Assembly: GCA_031213475.1 (NCBI GenBank)
Contig: JARUPZ010000013.1
Coordinates: 1,770,231-1,834,230 of the forward strand
Length of the DNA stretch: 64,000 nt
Origin: Nereocystis luetkeana
Lineage: Eukaryota > Sar > Phaeophyceae > Laminariales > Laminariaceae
Reading direction: 5' to 3'
Shown: in pieces, positions 31,126 through 42,570 of the stretch
Layout of the letters: each line of letters begins with the position of its first letter
Numbering within the stretch: position 1 is the stretch's first letter
Notes under the pieces: generated by a model
Database searches by the model: none
Told to the model about the DNA's origin: nothing
Seen by the model: only the letters and a program-made list of their open reading frames with translations
Position numbers and translations under genes: made by a program

Positions 31126-31410
31126 CCAGGTGCCAATATACCACTATATCTGCTATTAATACTGTACTCAGCCTGGAAGACGGACGTGTACGTACATGGA
31201 ATGGCGCGGATTTCGGAAAAACAAAAAAATACGTGCTACTCAACCCACACTCTACCGAATTGGTGGTATGTTTTTTGCAAGGGGCGGGCCGAGTGCAAAC
31301 AAACGTGTGCATACATATATATACGCAGCGCAGAGCACCCTCCTACTGCATACTACTACTGCTGTACCAGGCACATGTAATGGACAGGAGGAGTGGAATG
31401 ACCGCCGCGT

Positions 31411-31556
31411 GTATATATATATATATAATATATGTTTTTTTCTCATCCCATTCATTATCTTCGCACATACATCTTCTTCTCTCTCTCCTTCCAACTCGTT
31501 ACTCAGATCCGGGGTCGCATAGCAGGCTCTTCTCCCCCCTTCCCGCTACGGGATAT
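31411..31556 (-). mobile_element. tRNA-derived SINE, 5'-truncated copy
   Basis: (TA)n tail at 31411-31434, then the 3' body to CCCGCTACGGG at 31556; the tRNA-like head is missing. Confidence 0.8.
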
Positions 31557-31629
31557 ACGCTGGAGTGGTGGTGATGTGAAACCGGACGAATACTGTATGT
31601 AGCTCTTCGTAAATAAATCTTTATACCTT

Positions 31630-31960
31630 CAGCTGCTGTACCTGTGTGTGTGTTCTTCCGTTCTTTCTACCCGTCGGCATCCAGCACAACCAGTGTCCGA
31701 GCCGATTCTTCAATCCTAGAAGAGATACGACAACAAGTAAGTTCTGTGGTGACAAAGATACGCCACAGAGATACCTACTGCGTACCCTCGAGCGGTGTGA
31801 GAAAGCGAACGAGTACAAGTTGTACTCGTCAGCGCAAAACTGTTTGATGAGTATTAGTACTGCTTTAACTTCAGCAAGAGCGGTACTCTGTATACCTGCT
31901 CTATGTACCAGGTACGTACGTTCTTTCAGTGAGTATAGAACCCTCCGCCACCTCTAAAAA
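31630..31960 (+). repeat. Interspersed repeat W, long copy
   Basis: GTTCTTCCGTTCTTTCTACC, CATCCAGCACAACCAGTGTC, TTCAATCCTAGAAGAGATAC, GATACGCCACAGAGATAC, then GTACCAGGTACGTACG and CTTTCAGTGAGTA at the 3' side. It matches 33366-33725 along its length. Confidence 0.65.
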
Positions 31961-32534
31961 AGAACAAAGCCAGCTGTCAGTCCCGCGGTACAAAACTGAG
32001 TACCAGGTACCTGGTAGGCTCAATATCCCCTACCCCCAGCCAGTCCGCACAGCGGTGTTTGGTGGTGCAACTCCGGCGGGAGGAAAACCAATCGAGGAGC
32101 GAACGGAAAGTATCATCATCGTGCGCAGGCTTTTTTGCTTTTGCAGCAGTGGTCCTGATAGTGAAGTAGGAGCGCGGAGCGTGTTGTACGACTTCGGACC
32201 CCATGGCGGCATCGGTGAGCCCCCCGCCGTCGCCTCTTGAAGAGGGAATTGTTTCGAATTGATCGGACGTACAACAGCAGTAACTCGGTCTTTGTCGTCT
32301 GTTGTTCCTATTTGTAGTATCGTGCCACTATGTCCGAAAATGTAAGAATCGTTTACACCTGAATATAAATATGCAAACAGGATTTAAATTTGCGGACAGC
32401 GGAGGACAATTGGTACCACAGGTATGTATGGTAATAGCAATGCATCGGAAACCGTAAACTAATTATTACATCAGTCGCACGTTACTCTACGCGTACTTAC
32501 GACAGATATAACGAACGGCGCGGCCCCTAAGCTA

Positions 32535-33239
32535 TAGACTGTAGAGTTGCACCCCGGCCTCAAAGTTTGGAACCGGGTACCCGACCGGGTGGGGGACGGT
32601 TGAGGCGGAACCGGGACCGGGTACCCGGGTCCCGGCAGACACGGGTACCCGGGTACCCGGGTTACCATACACTACTTGCTCCCCTTTTAGCGTTTGAGCG
32701 ACGGCGGATGAGGCGGACACGGTTATCTGGGTACCCGTGCACCCGAGGACCCGGGTTACCATACACTATGTGCTCCCCTTTTTACATTTGAGCGGCGGCG
32801 TGGTAAGGCGGACTCGGGTACGCGGGCACCCGGGTTACCGTACACTAGTTGCTCCCCTTATAGGTTTGGAGCGGGGGCGTGGGAGGCAAGACAGGTATTA
32901 ACCCCTATACAACCGCAGTCCTGTTGTGGGGACACACCAGTCAAATTTCAAGTAGTTTGTCCTCATAACGGGACTGCGGTCCTGAAAGGGTTAATAGAGG
33001 TATTATCTATTCTCGGTCTGTAGTCTCCAGGGCCGAGAGGCGAGAGTCCAGAGGCACAGCCGCTGGAGTGTAAATCAACGTATACCCCAGTCTTGTGGCC
33101 TCCGTACAGCACATTTGACGGATACCCGGGGTACAAATACCCGCGGTTCCGTGAGTTGGACCGGGACGGTTCCGGTTCCGACGGTTCCGGGTACCCGCCA
33201 CCGGGTACCCGGTTCTCAGTCAGACGGGGTGCAACTCTA
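32535..33239. mobile_element. Nonautonomous hAT-like element 2 (with nested foldback)
   Basis: Flanked by the perfect 8-bp duplication CTAAGCTA (32527-32534 and 33240-33247). The right end is CGGGGTGCAACTCTA and the left inner end TAGAGTTGCACCCCG; the left has seven extra bases (TAGACTG) outside. Interior GGGTACCCG arrays and GGTTACCATACACTA-TTGCTCCCCTT units resemble element 1. A family P foldback lies inside at 32898-32994, so it inserted later. About 705 bp; no transposase frame. Confidence 0.8.
32898..32994. mobile_element. Foldback family P, copy 8 (nested in hAT-like element 2)
   Basis: TTAACCCCTATACAACCGCA on the left and GACTGCGGTCCTGAAAGGG-TTAA on the right, nearly self-complementary. 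Confidence 0.85.
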
Positions 33240-33365
33240 CTAAGCTACGTGCTTACAGCCAGTGAACTTACTCTGTACGCTGACACTGCTGTGTGCTGTG
33301 TGGCAACTGGCACGACGAGTAGGCGAAAAATCTCGCCATCACAGTAAGCGATGACGCGATGGCTG

Positions 33366-33725
33366 ATACCGGTACAACTGATGTGTGCGTGTTCTTCCCG
33401 TTCTTTCTATCCGTCCACATCCAGCACAATCAGTGTCCGTGCCGATTCTTCAATCCTAGAAGAGATACAAGTTCTGTGGTCACAAAGCTACGCCACAGAG
33501 ATAATACGTAGCCACGCACCTGGTACCTGGTACCAGGTACTGGTATGCAGTAAGCACGGCATTGGGCAATGCAATGCGATACGACAGGCACGACATACAC
33601 ATTCTATGAAATAGAGAAACGATGTACCAGGTACGTACGTATAAACAATGAATAATAGTACCGTCGCGGTATTTTTTTTCATCACAAGACTGTCAGCTTT
33701 GTAGGCAACTTCAGTGAGTAGAAAC
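33366..33725 (+). repeat. Interspersed repeat W, long copy
   Basis: As at 31630-31960. It also holds GCATTGGGCAATGCAATGCG, shared in reverse with 1240-1260, and several TACCAGGTA / TACCTGGTA words (near 33520 and 33626). Confidence 0.65.
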
Positions 33726-34329
33726 TATATACTGGTTGCTTCAGCAGTCAGTATACTGGTTAACAACAGTACACTGGGCTCGGTGCGGCGTCTCCTCCGT
33801 GGTCGCGCACCGTCCGGTGCGCCGGAACGCACATGCCTACAGCACAAGTTCAGGCTTTTGAGGGCTGAATGAGCCACAGTTTTTGCCCGGTACGAATTGA
33901 AATGCATGCTTCCTGCTGTTTGTTATTCACGAGCCGTGCTTGCCTGCCGTCGGTCGAGACTGCTGTGCCACAGCAGTAGTATACAGATCAGGGATACACG
34001 ACACTGCATTTTTGAGCTGTGATGGACCGGTAATTACCGATGATAATATATACCAGGTACCAGGTAGCTGATTGGCATTACCTCTCGCCATTACCGCTGA
34101 CTAATGCCTCCTTATCCCCGCCCAAGGAAAATCGCCGATACGTACGTACTGAACACGAACAAAGAGCGTTAGGATTATGTTGGGTTACCTGCACGAGGAA
34201 AGTTAGACCCCCCTGTCTACTGGCAGGTACTGCCGACATACAGACGACTTTGCAGACCGAGAGAGGTTTGTGGTAAGCCGTAGGCAGTAGCTCGGTCGGC
34301 AGATTTTTTTTTGTGTTCATTTTGCTGAA

Positions 34330-34640
34330 GTGTCGCCTGCCGTGCCAACCTGGAGCCGGTCAGTGGTACTCTCCAGCCCATGCGCTGATAGAGGAGAACC
34401 ATAGAAAGGTATCGTATACCAGGTATATTATAGTGTCGTCCCGAGAAAGGAAGCCCAAGGAGACCACAGGGCGGAAAAGCTTTCACAGAAACATCCCCAT
34501 GAAGAATATGGAAACTCCCAAATACCGTTACATAAATACTTCGTATATCCGACGACCGAGTACGAGAGCACCTTCAACACACCCCGTGCTCTCATGCTCG
34601 ATAGGCGGGGTAGTGAAGCATCGTTCACCATACCACGGTG
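34330..34640 (-). pseudogene. Copia retrotransposon fragment (duplicate)
   Basis: About 70-80% identical to 36205-36430 in the same orientation (shared CTGCCGTGCCAAC, CTCTCCAG-CCATGC-CTGATAGAG, AAACATCCCCATGAA blocks). In the - strand this is the stretch between reverse transcriptase and RNase H, already full of stops. It is therefore a second, shorter relic of the element at 35590-36530. Confidence 0.6.
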
Positions 34641-34699
34641 GTTCAAGCCACATACTCAAATTCACGCTATCATACCAAAAAACACAACTGTCAAAAACC

Positions 34700-35110
34700 A
34701 GAAACTCAGATTTAACGTTGAATCTCAAATATCGAAATCTTATTTTTCAAAAGTCAAACCTCAACAATTTACTCTGCGTATCAAAAATAAAAAATCGATC
34801 TGGAAGTAAAAAATCGAATCTCAATATCACAAATCAAATCTCAACCTCGTAGTAAAAATCGAACCTCATTCTCAAAAATCAAACTCAATCTCAACGTCAA
34901 GAATCGAATCTCATTATCGCAAATCAAATTTCAACCTCAAAAATCAAATCTCTCAATCCCAATGTCAACAATCGAACATCAATATCACAAGTCAAACCTC
35001 AATCTCAGAGTAAAAACACGAATCTCAAGCTCACAAATAAGGAAACTCGAACTCAGATCTCAAAACGTCAGAAAGCTGGAACTAAAATCTGCAAACAAAC
35101 GCCAGAAAGC
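34700..35110. repeat. Degenerate AAATCAAATCTCAA tandem tract
   Basis: Many diverged copies of a 15-25-bp unit such as CAAAAATCAAATCTCAACCT, fading into GCTGGAACTCAGAT repeats at 35060-35120. It lies between the two Copia fragments, where a 3' untranslated region or LTR would be expected. Confidence 0.65.
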
Positions 35111-35339
35111 TGGAACTCAGATACTTGTGCCATCAAGTCCAAGAAAACGTCCACCCAAAAGATTAAGATTAAGACGATCATCCTCAGCATAAACCCAGGA
35201 AGCAAGAACTGCTATAAATTTCGTTGTGGAGAAACCAGGAGAGGATTTCTACCGTACCAAAACTGATAACCGGAAGATCAACCGACATCTAGAGCAACCA
35301 CACCACCCCCTGCTATCTATATGCTCGGTACAAAGTTTA

Positions 35340-35690
35340 TCAGTAAATCAGCAAACCCTCCGTCCAAAAGTCAACTGATCATGTATGTATCATATGCGTC
35401 AAGTATTAACAAATCCAACAAAGCCTCCCGTCAGAAAACCCTCAGTCCAATAATCTACTCATCTCCGTCCAGAAAATAATTCATTATGTGTTTATCATGC
35501 GTGTTGAGTATTACCAAATAAATGCAAGAAAGCCTCCCCTCAGAAAGCTCTCAGCCCACTATTTTACTCATCTCTTTCCAGAAAATAACTTATGCATTTA
35601 TCATACGTGGTAAGCACAAAACCCAAGAAAGCCTCCACCCAAAAAACTCTCAGTTCAAAGATCAACTCATGCGTATTCATGATGAAATTC
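35340..35690. repeat. About 110-bp tandem repeat, three copies
   Basis: Units begin AAAGCCTCCC(G/C)TCAGAAA at about 35420, 35531 and 35628; each contains CTCAGTCCA-type, ACTCATCTC-TCCAGAAAATAA and TTTATCAT-CGTG blocks. The last copy runs into the 3' end of the Copia RNase H frame. Confidence 0.7.
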
Positions 35691-36530
35691 CTGAGGAAAC
35701 GGAAGGCATCCTTGGCAAGGGGTTTCGTCAAGAAATCAGCAAGTTGGTACTTCGACTGCCCGTGTGATCGCCCAAACTTTCCCTTCTCGACATGGTCTCG
35801 CAGGAAGTGGTTGCGTACGCCGATGTGTTTCGAGTTCGAATTGGTTGCAGGGTTAACCGCCAAGTGGATCGCATCGTTGTTGTCCTCAAAAACATGAATA
35901 CACGAACCCCCAAATATCAGTCAAGACAAAACGCAACACGGACCGCAGAAAAAGTGACTCCTCAAAGCCCGCTCCCATTGCAACGTACTCGGCCTCGCTG
36001 GAGAAACTTCATTGAATGGCCGCACCCCCACACATTGCGGCTACCCCCGATACATATTTCCTCCTGGTTTCTGTGGGGGCATAATTTGCGTCTGCGTGAA
36101 CCACCAGGCCTGAGCCTTTGCCCCTCTGGAACGTAACACCGTAGCTCCCCGTGGCCTTCAGGTCTCCAGAATGCCTCGTTGCCTTCCAGTGTTCGTGCTT
36201 GGGGTTCTCCTGCCGTGCCAACCGGGGGCTGGTCAGGGGCACTCTCCAGGCCATGCACTGATAGAGAAGGAATATAGAAAGAATATCGTATGTATTCTGT
36301 AGTCGTCCCGTGGAAGGAAACCCAAGGAGGCCACAGGACGGAAAGGCATCAAAGAAACATCCCCATGAAAAATATTGAAACCCCCAAATACCGTTGCATA
36401 AATGCATCGGACGGCGGAGTACGAGATCACCCTCAACATAAAGGTTGAAGTCATGCAAGCAAATGCAACATATATCCTGAGAAACAGGTCCTGAAAAGCG
36501 TCCTCGGTTCTGATTGGAGCTATGCATGTC
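35590..36530 (-). pseudogene. Decayed Ty1/Copia retrotransposon: end of RT plus RNase H
   Basis: Read on the - strand from about 36290 down: GDLKATGSYGVTFQRGKG, then VVHADANYAPTETRRKYVSG and AMCGGAAIQ (Copia RNase H start, with its first Asp), then SEAEYVAMGAGFEE, SCFEDNNDAIHLAVNP, SKHIGVRNHFLRDHVEKG and QLADFLTKPLAKDAF (RNase H end). These motifs define Copia elements; the domain would degrade RNA in RNA/DNA hybrids during reverse transcription. It is broken: a TGA follows GGAAIQ, and about ten residues normally between the AIxW and SSxEAEY motifs are missing. Upstream RT sequence is frame-shifted. Protease, integrase and intact LTRs are not seen. Confidence 0.85.
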
Positions 36531-37381
36531 ATAGGGTCGATGACCATCATCGTGATTGTGTCCTCTCCAATTTGAAGAAAAAACTCAGGGGTTTCCAATG
36601 CCTATGGAGGCGTTTTTCACCAAGGAATTGCCAAGATTTTTAATGCCGCGAAAAAAAGACGAAACGTCACACGGGTTTCGTGACCGGTAATTACCGCTGT
36701 ACCGGTAGCGTACATATCTGATACACGAACTATACGTGTATGAGGTACCAGTATTGCGATTGCCCGTCTATTCGTTGATTTCATGCAACCCGAGCGCAAA
36801 AAGAAACTACTCCTGTAGGCTCAACCCCTCCACACAGTATTTCTCTGGGCGGAAGTATAAGCGCCTTTAGGACATTGATATGCAGACCAAGCGGTCCTTA
36901 TATTGAGGCCTAGGGTCGTACACGATTCGGTGCCACTACTATGGGCTCGCCAACAAGGAGCACCTCGTACGCACATTAGCATATACCATTCTGTACTCGT
37001 ACATGCTGGTATGATGTAACCTCAGGAAGGGCAGGCAAGTGTCGAAACTTTACTGCGCCACCAACACCAAGCATAGGCTAAATATATACATGCTACGGAT
37101 TATCAGTACGATGCGCAGTGTGGCGCTCGCCGCTGCGTATTGATTTGAATCCTCTCCCAGAGACTTCAGAGGGGAAACTTGAGGGCAAAAAGCGACGACT
37201 ACAGCGACGGCCGCTGCGTGATTGGGGGATGATACTTATTGATTGGTGTCCCAGTGACGGTGGTTGATGCAAGGAGCCGTACTGCTCGGGCGCAACGTGA
37301 TTCTACCCGTATTTGTGTGCCCTCACGCTGCTTGTCGATGGTTGAAAACACTAAGTGTATCATTGTTTTGGTCGCTATCTA

Positions 37382-37477
37382 TTAATCTTTTAGAACCGCA
37401 GCCCCGTTTTGGGGGCAAACCACTCACATTTCAAGAAGTTTGTCCCTTGAACGGGACTGCGATTCTAAAGAGGTTGA
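37382..37477. mobile_element. Foldback family P, copy 9
   Basis: Left TTAATCTTTTAGAACCGCAG, right GGGACTGCGATTCTAAAGAG; partly decayed. A degenerate relative (TTGGTCCCAGAAAGG-GGACGCAGTTCTGC) lies at about 37805-37864, just before the GOLD-type gene's first visible exon. Confidence 0.75.
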
Positions 37478-37905
37478 AAAGGGTCCCAAAAGGGCCAATT
37501 CAAAACTGACCTTTCTCATCATAGTGTCCCCAAAAACTGAGCCTGCCGTTTTTGTGTACGTCTACGAGTACTATCAATATATTGTTTTTATTGCCCTCCG
37601 ACAATGCATCGTACATCTGCTATTCTCACTTGAATCGACCACCTTCTAGTACCGCAGTAGTAATAGTCCCTCTTCTGTCACTCTGAACCAACATATGCCC
37701 CGTTTTCCCTTGTTGAGGGCTTCTACCTGCGCCTTCCTCTCTTTGCCAAACCCTCATTTACCCTACTCCTCGTCTACTATCAGTACCGCAAAGAAATAAG
37801 ATCAACATCGAATTTCAAGCGGTTGGTCCCAGAAAGGTGGACGCAGTTCTGCAACGGGTGTAACAGTTTTTTTCCCCCTTCCTCTTGAAACGTATCGATC
37901 GTCAG

Positions 37906-39746
37906 CTTCGGTATAGCCCTCCGGACGATGACATCGCCCGTTACCTGGTGGGCGTGTGGAAGAGGAACCTGGAATGGAGAGAGTTCGGGCCCGGCTTTCA
38001 GCACCTACGGACCAGGCAAGCGCCGGCCGTTGCGCACATACAACAACGCATGCTTTTGACAGTACACGAGTTATTAGGCACCATAACTTCGGCACTTGTG
38101 GACGAGGCAAGAAAGCGATAAAAATGAAGGCACGAACCGTAGTGGGGAGGGGGGGAGGAGAACTTGTTGTGCGACCCAGTTGGTTGATCTGAGTTACGAC
38201 TACTGTAGGAGGGAGAGATAACAACAACCACCAGAAAACATAGCTTCAGAACTTACACCGCGTGCAAACGTCGACGTCCGTGCGAACATATCATCCGCGC
38301 TGGCTTTCGTTAATAGTAGGATTCCCGGGAGCATCGAAATGGTCGTCGCTACCATACACCACGAATGTCAACATGATCATGTTGAAGTCAACTAACGACT
38401 CCGTCCTCTGGTTTAATTTTTTTCTAACCCTTTGCTAGTTATGTTAAAGCCGGTGCATGAGCACATAAAGCAGTGAAGGCCGATAACCCCCGCTTTTCCC
38501 GGTTCCACAAGTCTGCCGGTCGCTTGTCTGTCTCGCATTGCTGCTTCCTCTGAACGGAACAGATGCACCCGTTTTTCAAACGCAACTATTCGCAAGGCAC
38601 CCGTTCTTCCAACGGAACTAGTATACCTTTTCTTCACACACGAAACTATTAACTCAGCAGTAACGCATTCGTTCTTCAAACTAGACAAATATATCCGTTG
38701 CTCACATGAAAATGGCACGCACGTGCTTCGAACGGACCGAATACACCCGATGTTCGCACGAAGCTACTGTAGTAACCCACCAGCTCTTCTGATGAGCAAC
38801 AACGGACCCGCTTCACAAGCGAGCAAAATAGCATCCCTCCTTGTTGCCGCAGTCGCGGCCGATCGCCCTCGCACAGTACGAGGCGTTCTACAATAGAGGT
38901 TCACCTTGAATTGTCCGAGGCTCCTCACTTGAGGAGCTCCACACCTGGCCCGAAAACTGACTCGAGCAAAAATCAAATTGCATCCCCAAGAATGATCCCA
39001 TTGCCCATGTATACGGAAGAGTATTTTTTTTAAACAACATTTGCATTCCGACGATTTTGGGTTAAGGAACCCTTTCATTCAGAAACCAAATTACCGGAAA
39101 GGTGCTACCTCTATCGTAGAATGCGTCGCACGCTTTCACAAAGCTGGCCACCAGGCCTTCTGCCTTCTTTTCCATGCCTCACTTTTTCCGTCCCGCTGAT
39201 TCTTGCCGTGTTGCAGCAACTCGCTCGTGGCAGTGGAACCATGCGCAGACGCGGCCGTGGAACCAGGGACAAGGTGAGCTCCAGCCGAGCGACCAGTCAG
39301 CGACCCCACACGCGGACGAATAGATACGTGGCATGTATGTATATACTGCATGGGTCACTTTTTCGTTCTCTTTCACCGGCTGGCCACCCTGAGAGCACGA
39401 ACCCCCCTGAGTGGGGGGGCTAAGTGGTGCTGTTGCGTCGGCGGTGGTAGTTGGATGTGGCCGCTGGGCCGTTTTTCGGATCCTTCAGTCCGCCCCGTTG
39501 TTCCGTTGTCGTCGAGCTCTCCTACAGCACGTGCAATGTACCCTACCGAGGCGGCTTAAGCCCCTCCAGATATAGGACTTTTTTCGGGTGAAATATACTT
39601 GGAACGAGAGTCGGATTTTTTTGTTTTGCGCAGTACGGCAAACAAATCGTCACTCCTTTTCGATTTCTTAGAGCTGCAACGAGATTTCACGCAAACTGCT
39701 GCACCGGTATATGGAATCGGAGAAATACATTTGATGTTGGCGTTTT

Positions 39747-39777
<31 letters not shown>

Positions 39778-41424
39778 GATTGTTGAATTTTGGGGTGCGT
39801 TCCTCAGTTCAGACCTGGAAGTGCTTCATAGCATCCTGTTCACTTACTGTAATACACGCGGGAGGAGGGAATGCCACGAACACCTGAAAACGCTCATCAG
39901 ATGTTGCCCTTCGACCTCTGCATATTTATTCCCACGCTATTCCCAAGTACTTCCAATCAATTGTCCCTCAAACCGTGGGTGCAGTTGTAAAAAGACTTGC
40001 CGATCGTGACCTGCTGCCATATCTATCCGAAGAACTGGCCCGTGGTTCCCCCTCGCTGCGGCTCACTGGTTCGTCCCCGACTTTCTTTGCCCGCGGCTGG
40101 ATGTGCTTCTCCCTGCAGTTTGTTGGACTGGCGTTTCGGCCACGATTTGGACGAGATGGCTCTGGCTTACACCATGCAGTTCTATCCGGGGCAGGATGAG
40201 ACTGCCGTGGAGTGGAGTTACAAAGGTGAGTTTGTTCTCGAGTTTCACCGCGGCTTTCTGTCGAAGCCCGTGGTTCGTTGCAACTCTCCCCCCCCGAGAG
40301 ACGCCCTTTATAATCTGGGAAACCTGTAGGTCCTCGTTGGATTGTCGGTAGCAACCTGTAGTAGGGTTGTTGTTACCAGTGTTGAACGCGCTAAGCTTGG
40401 AGGTCAAATATAGACAAGGGTTCAACATTCCAACACGTTCGTTTTTGTTTTGGCGGGGTTGCATCGAAAATGGCACGGAGGACGGCACGAGCTGGAACTT
40501 GCAGTTTCAATCTCCTCGCCTCTTGTCTAGCGGTAAAAGTTGGGTGTGTCCGCTGGGCCGTACCATGTTCATTGCTGGTTTATAGAGGCCGCCGTGCGGT
40601 CTGCGAAGGCCCCACCACCAACTATTGATACACGAAGCAGGTTTGATCCTCTTTTCGGTTGAGGATACCCCATGCAATGTGGCCCGTGCCTCTGCGCCAA
40701 GTATACGGTATTCACCGGCAGAGTAACCCCAGTCCGACACAGCTCTGGTCATGAGGACGCAAATTGTTCGGTTGCCCATTCACGGGTCCACAGAGGGTTA
40801 CATATTTTTTTCACTTGGCGAAAATGATGCCAGGTGTATCTCTTTCGTAAGCATCTCAATATGCTGAAAACAAATCATGCCAAGTACGAGTATAAAACTC
40901 TAATTCCGAACAGTTTGTCCTCGAAACGGGCGTTCCGTGTGCGGTGGGCACCCTGGCAGCCACCCCGGTGTGATGTTTCCGACTACTTGGTATGCGTCAA
41001 GCCTTGCCTCCTACGCGAGGCATCAGTCATCCCTACAGGGCTGATATATAGTTGATGTTCTTATTTGCTGGTACTAGGGCCGAGCTGGATCTGTAACAAG
41101 AAGTGCCCAATGGGTGCTCTACAGGTGGCCTTTGATTCCCTGCGACCCTAACGCATGTTTACGAACGTGTCCCCAGCCAGCCCGCGATTTTTCCCGCGGT
41201 TGCTTTGCCGACGAGCAACCCCCCCGACCCCCCCGTTCCACGTGATCGTTCCTCATCCTCCCCCCTTCCTTTCCCCCCCGGCCGCCCCCCCCCCCCCCCC
41301 CCCGGCAGGTCGAGTGTGTCGAGGAGACTACAGCCCTGCGGCTACCGCGCTATCCTTAGCGTTCCGAGATAACGAAGGCCTCATCACTAACGCCACCTAC
41401 CGGCCTGTCGACGCGAACAGTTGA
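37906..41424 (+). CDS. GOLD-domain-like protein, C-terminal four exons
   Basis: Exons 37906-38015, 39217-39273, 40119-40225 and 41309-41424 join in phase to 129 residues ending in TGA. Acceptors have pyrimidine tracts (a C run before the last one). Intron 1 starts with GC (CAG/GCAAGC). From about residue 57 the sequence has the pattern of a beta-rich GOLD domain: PGTSLLDWRF, then ALAYTMQFYPG, GDYSPAATALSLAFRDNEG and ATYRPVD, where the family has G-W-F, an FxVxF strand, and a G-Y-L-FDN-S-YxV end. GOLD domains occur in p24 cargo receptors, Sec14-like and other Golgi/lipid-trafficking proteins; which type this is cannot be told. The first visible exon (LRYSPPDDDIARYLVGVWKR) opens at phase 0, so 5' exons are missing. 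An ATG at 37267 with a donor at 37297 (phase 0) is a possible but weak first exon. Confidence 0.6.
38101..38218 (+). mobile_element. tRNA-derived SINE, internal fragment (GOLD gene intron)
   Basis: GGACGAGGCAAGAAAG, then AAAATGAAGGCACG-ACCGTAG and GATCTGAGTTACGA blocks of the SINE body. Both the tRNA head and the tail are lost, and it is diverged from the other copies. Confidence 0.75.
39748..39774. repeat. (CAG)n microsatellite
   Basis: Nine CAG units inside an open frame at 39599-40009, which I do not consider coding because it crosses the GOLD gene's intron without homology or splice borders. Confidence 0.9.
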
Positions 41425-42335
41425 GTTAACCCTAATCATCGGTGGCTGTGAGCCGTGTCACAACACTGGCTAGTGCTGTTGTAAAGTTGCGGTTGCGTGT
41501 GCACTTTACGAAGGTAGTGTTTCGGACCACGCAAAGGGGTCTAACGCATGATGTTTTTCACCATCCCTCTTCCCCCCCCCCCCGCTCCCCTCCCAAACCC
41601 GAGTATCCATGGTGGATACGTGCTTCGATAGAGGTAGCGTTTTTTAACCAAACAGGTTTCTGGCCAACCGGGTTTCTTGAGCGAATATCATGAGAGATAC
41701 CATGAGTATTTTACTATAGCATTGGTGACATACCTGGGCTTTTATCGCGTTGCACTTTTGGCCTTTCTAAACAATCCATTTTTCGGGTGAGGCGTAGATC
41801 ACGTCTAGTGAAGAGCCTCATCGAACATTAGGTACTCCCTTTAGTCATGGCTCGGTGGTTGACATGGCACTCACGCCACGGTAGAAGTTTCACCATACCG
41901 TGGTTGTTCAGAGAGTCCCTAACCTATGAGGAGCTCTGTAAAAGGTTTGGCGGGAACGGTACACGCAACCCGGCGAGCAATCTTACGGACTACCAGGTAC
42001 TACGGTAGACATAATCGAACACAATTGAGAATCACAGATGGGATTTTAGGATATTGTGACTATTCATAGTTTCTCGACTGGAAGCCCCCCCCTTTGGTTA
42101 GGGCCATCTTGGGCGTAAAACCTCCAAAGTTCTCGCCCTGCCGTGGCTCGGCTCACCCGCGCCTGCTCGCTTCCGTCTTTACGCTCCCTCCGTTACCCTA
42201 TCCCCGGGCCCGTCGGCTCCCCGGACATCAGCCATGACGGTGTGCCTTGCTGAGGTGGATAGCCGACATACCCCCGTCATACAGTACGGTTACATGTGAG
42301 AGCTCCCATTTCGTGTTTGATGATGAGGGTTTTAT

Positions 42336-42570
42336 AGCCCCATGGTCGGCGTTTTATTCAGGGTGTATGCCGGGGGGGGGGGGGAGAGAGGGAGGGGTGA
42401 GGGGGGAAACGGGCACAGAAACAGTTGCATTCGATCTACAGGAGATTGCTCCATAGACCCTGGTCGGCGTTTTAATCAAGGCGAATGCCAAGGGGAGGTA
42501 TGTACGGGGAGAGGGGGGGAACGAGCACAGAAAAAGCGTGCATTCTATATCTACAGGGACGTGCTCTATA
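42336..42570. repeat. Two tandem copies of a 117-bp unit
   Basis: ATGGTCGGCGTTTTATTCAG / CTGGTCGGCGTTTTAATCAA starts two units that both run through a G-rich core, GGGCACAGAAA, GCATTC-ATCTACAG and a GCTC(C/T)ATAGAC end. Confidence 0.7.

Larger units (their letters stand above)
23921..37905. other. Intergenic region with no supported gene
   Basis: Fourteen kilobases of repeats: Q, X, Y, W, P, SINE, hAT-like and Copia fragments, listed separately. Stretches without any assignment are 23921-24930 (GC-rich, with a 95-codon ATG frame at 24599-24886 preceded by TTATATA near 24612; no domain seen), 25400-26040, 26110-26750, 26960-27425, 30030-30780, 33730-34330 and 36540-37380. First exons of the gene at 37906 may hide here. 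Confidence 0.5.
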
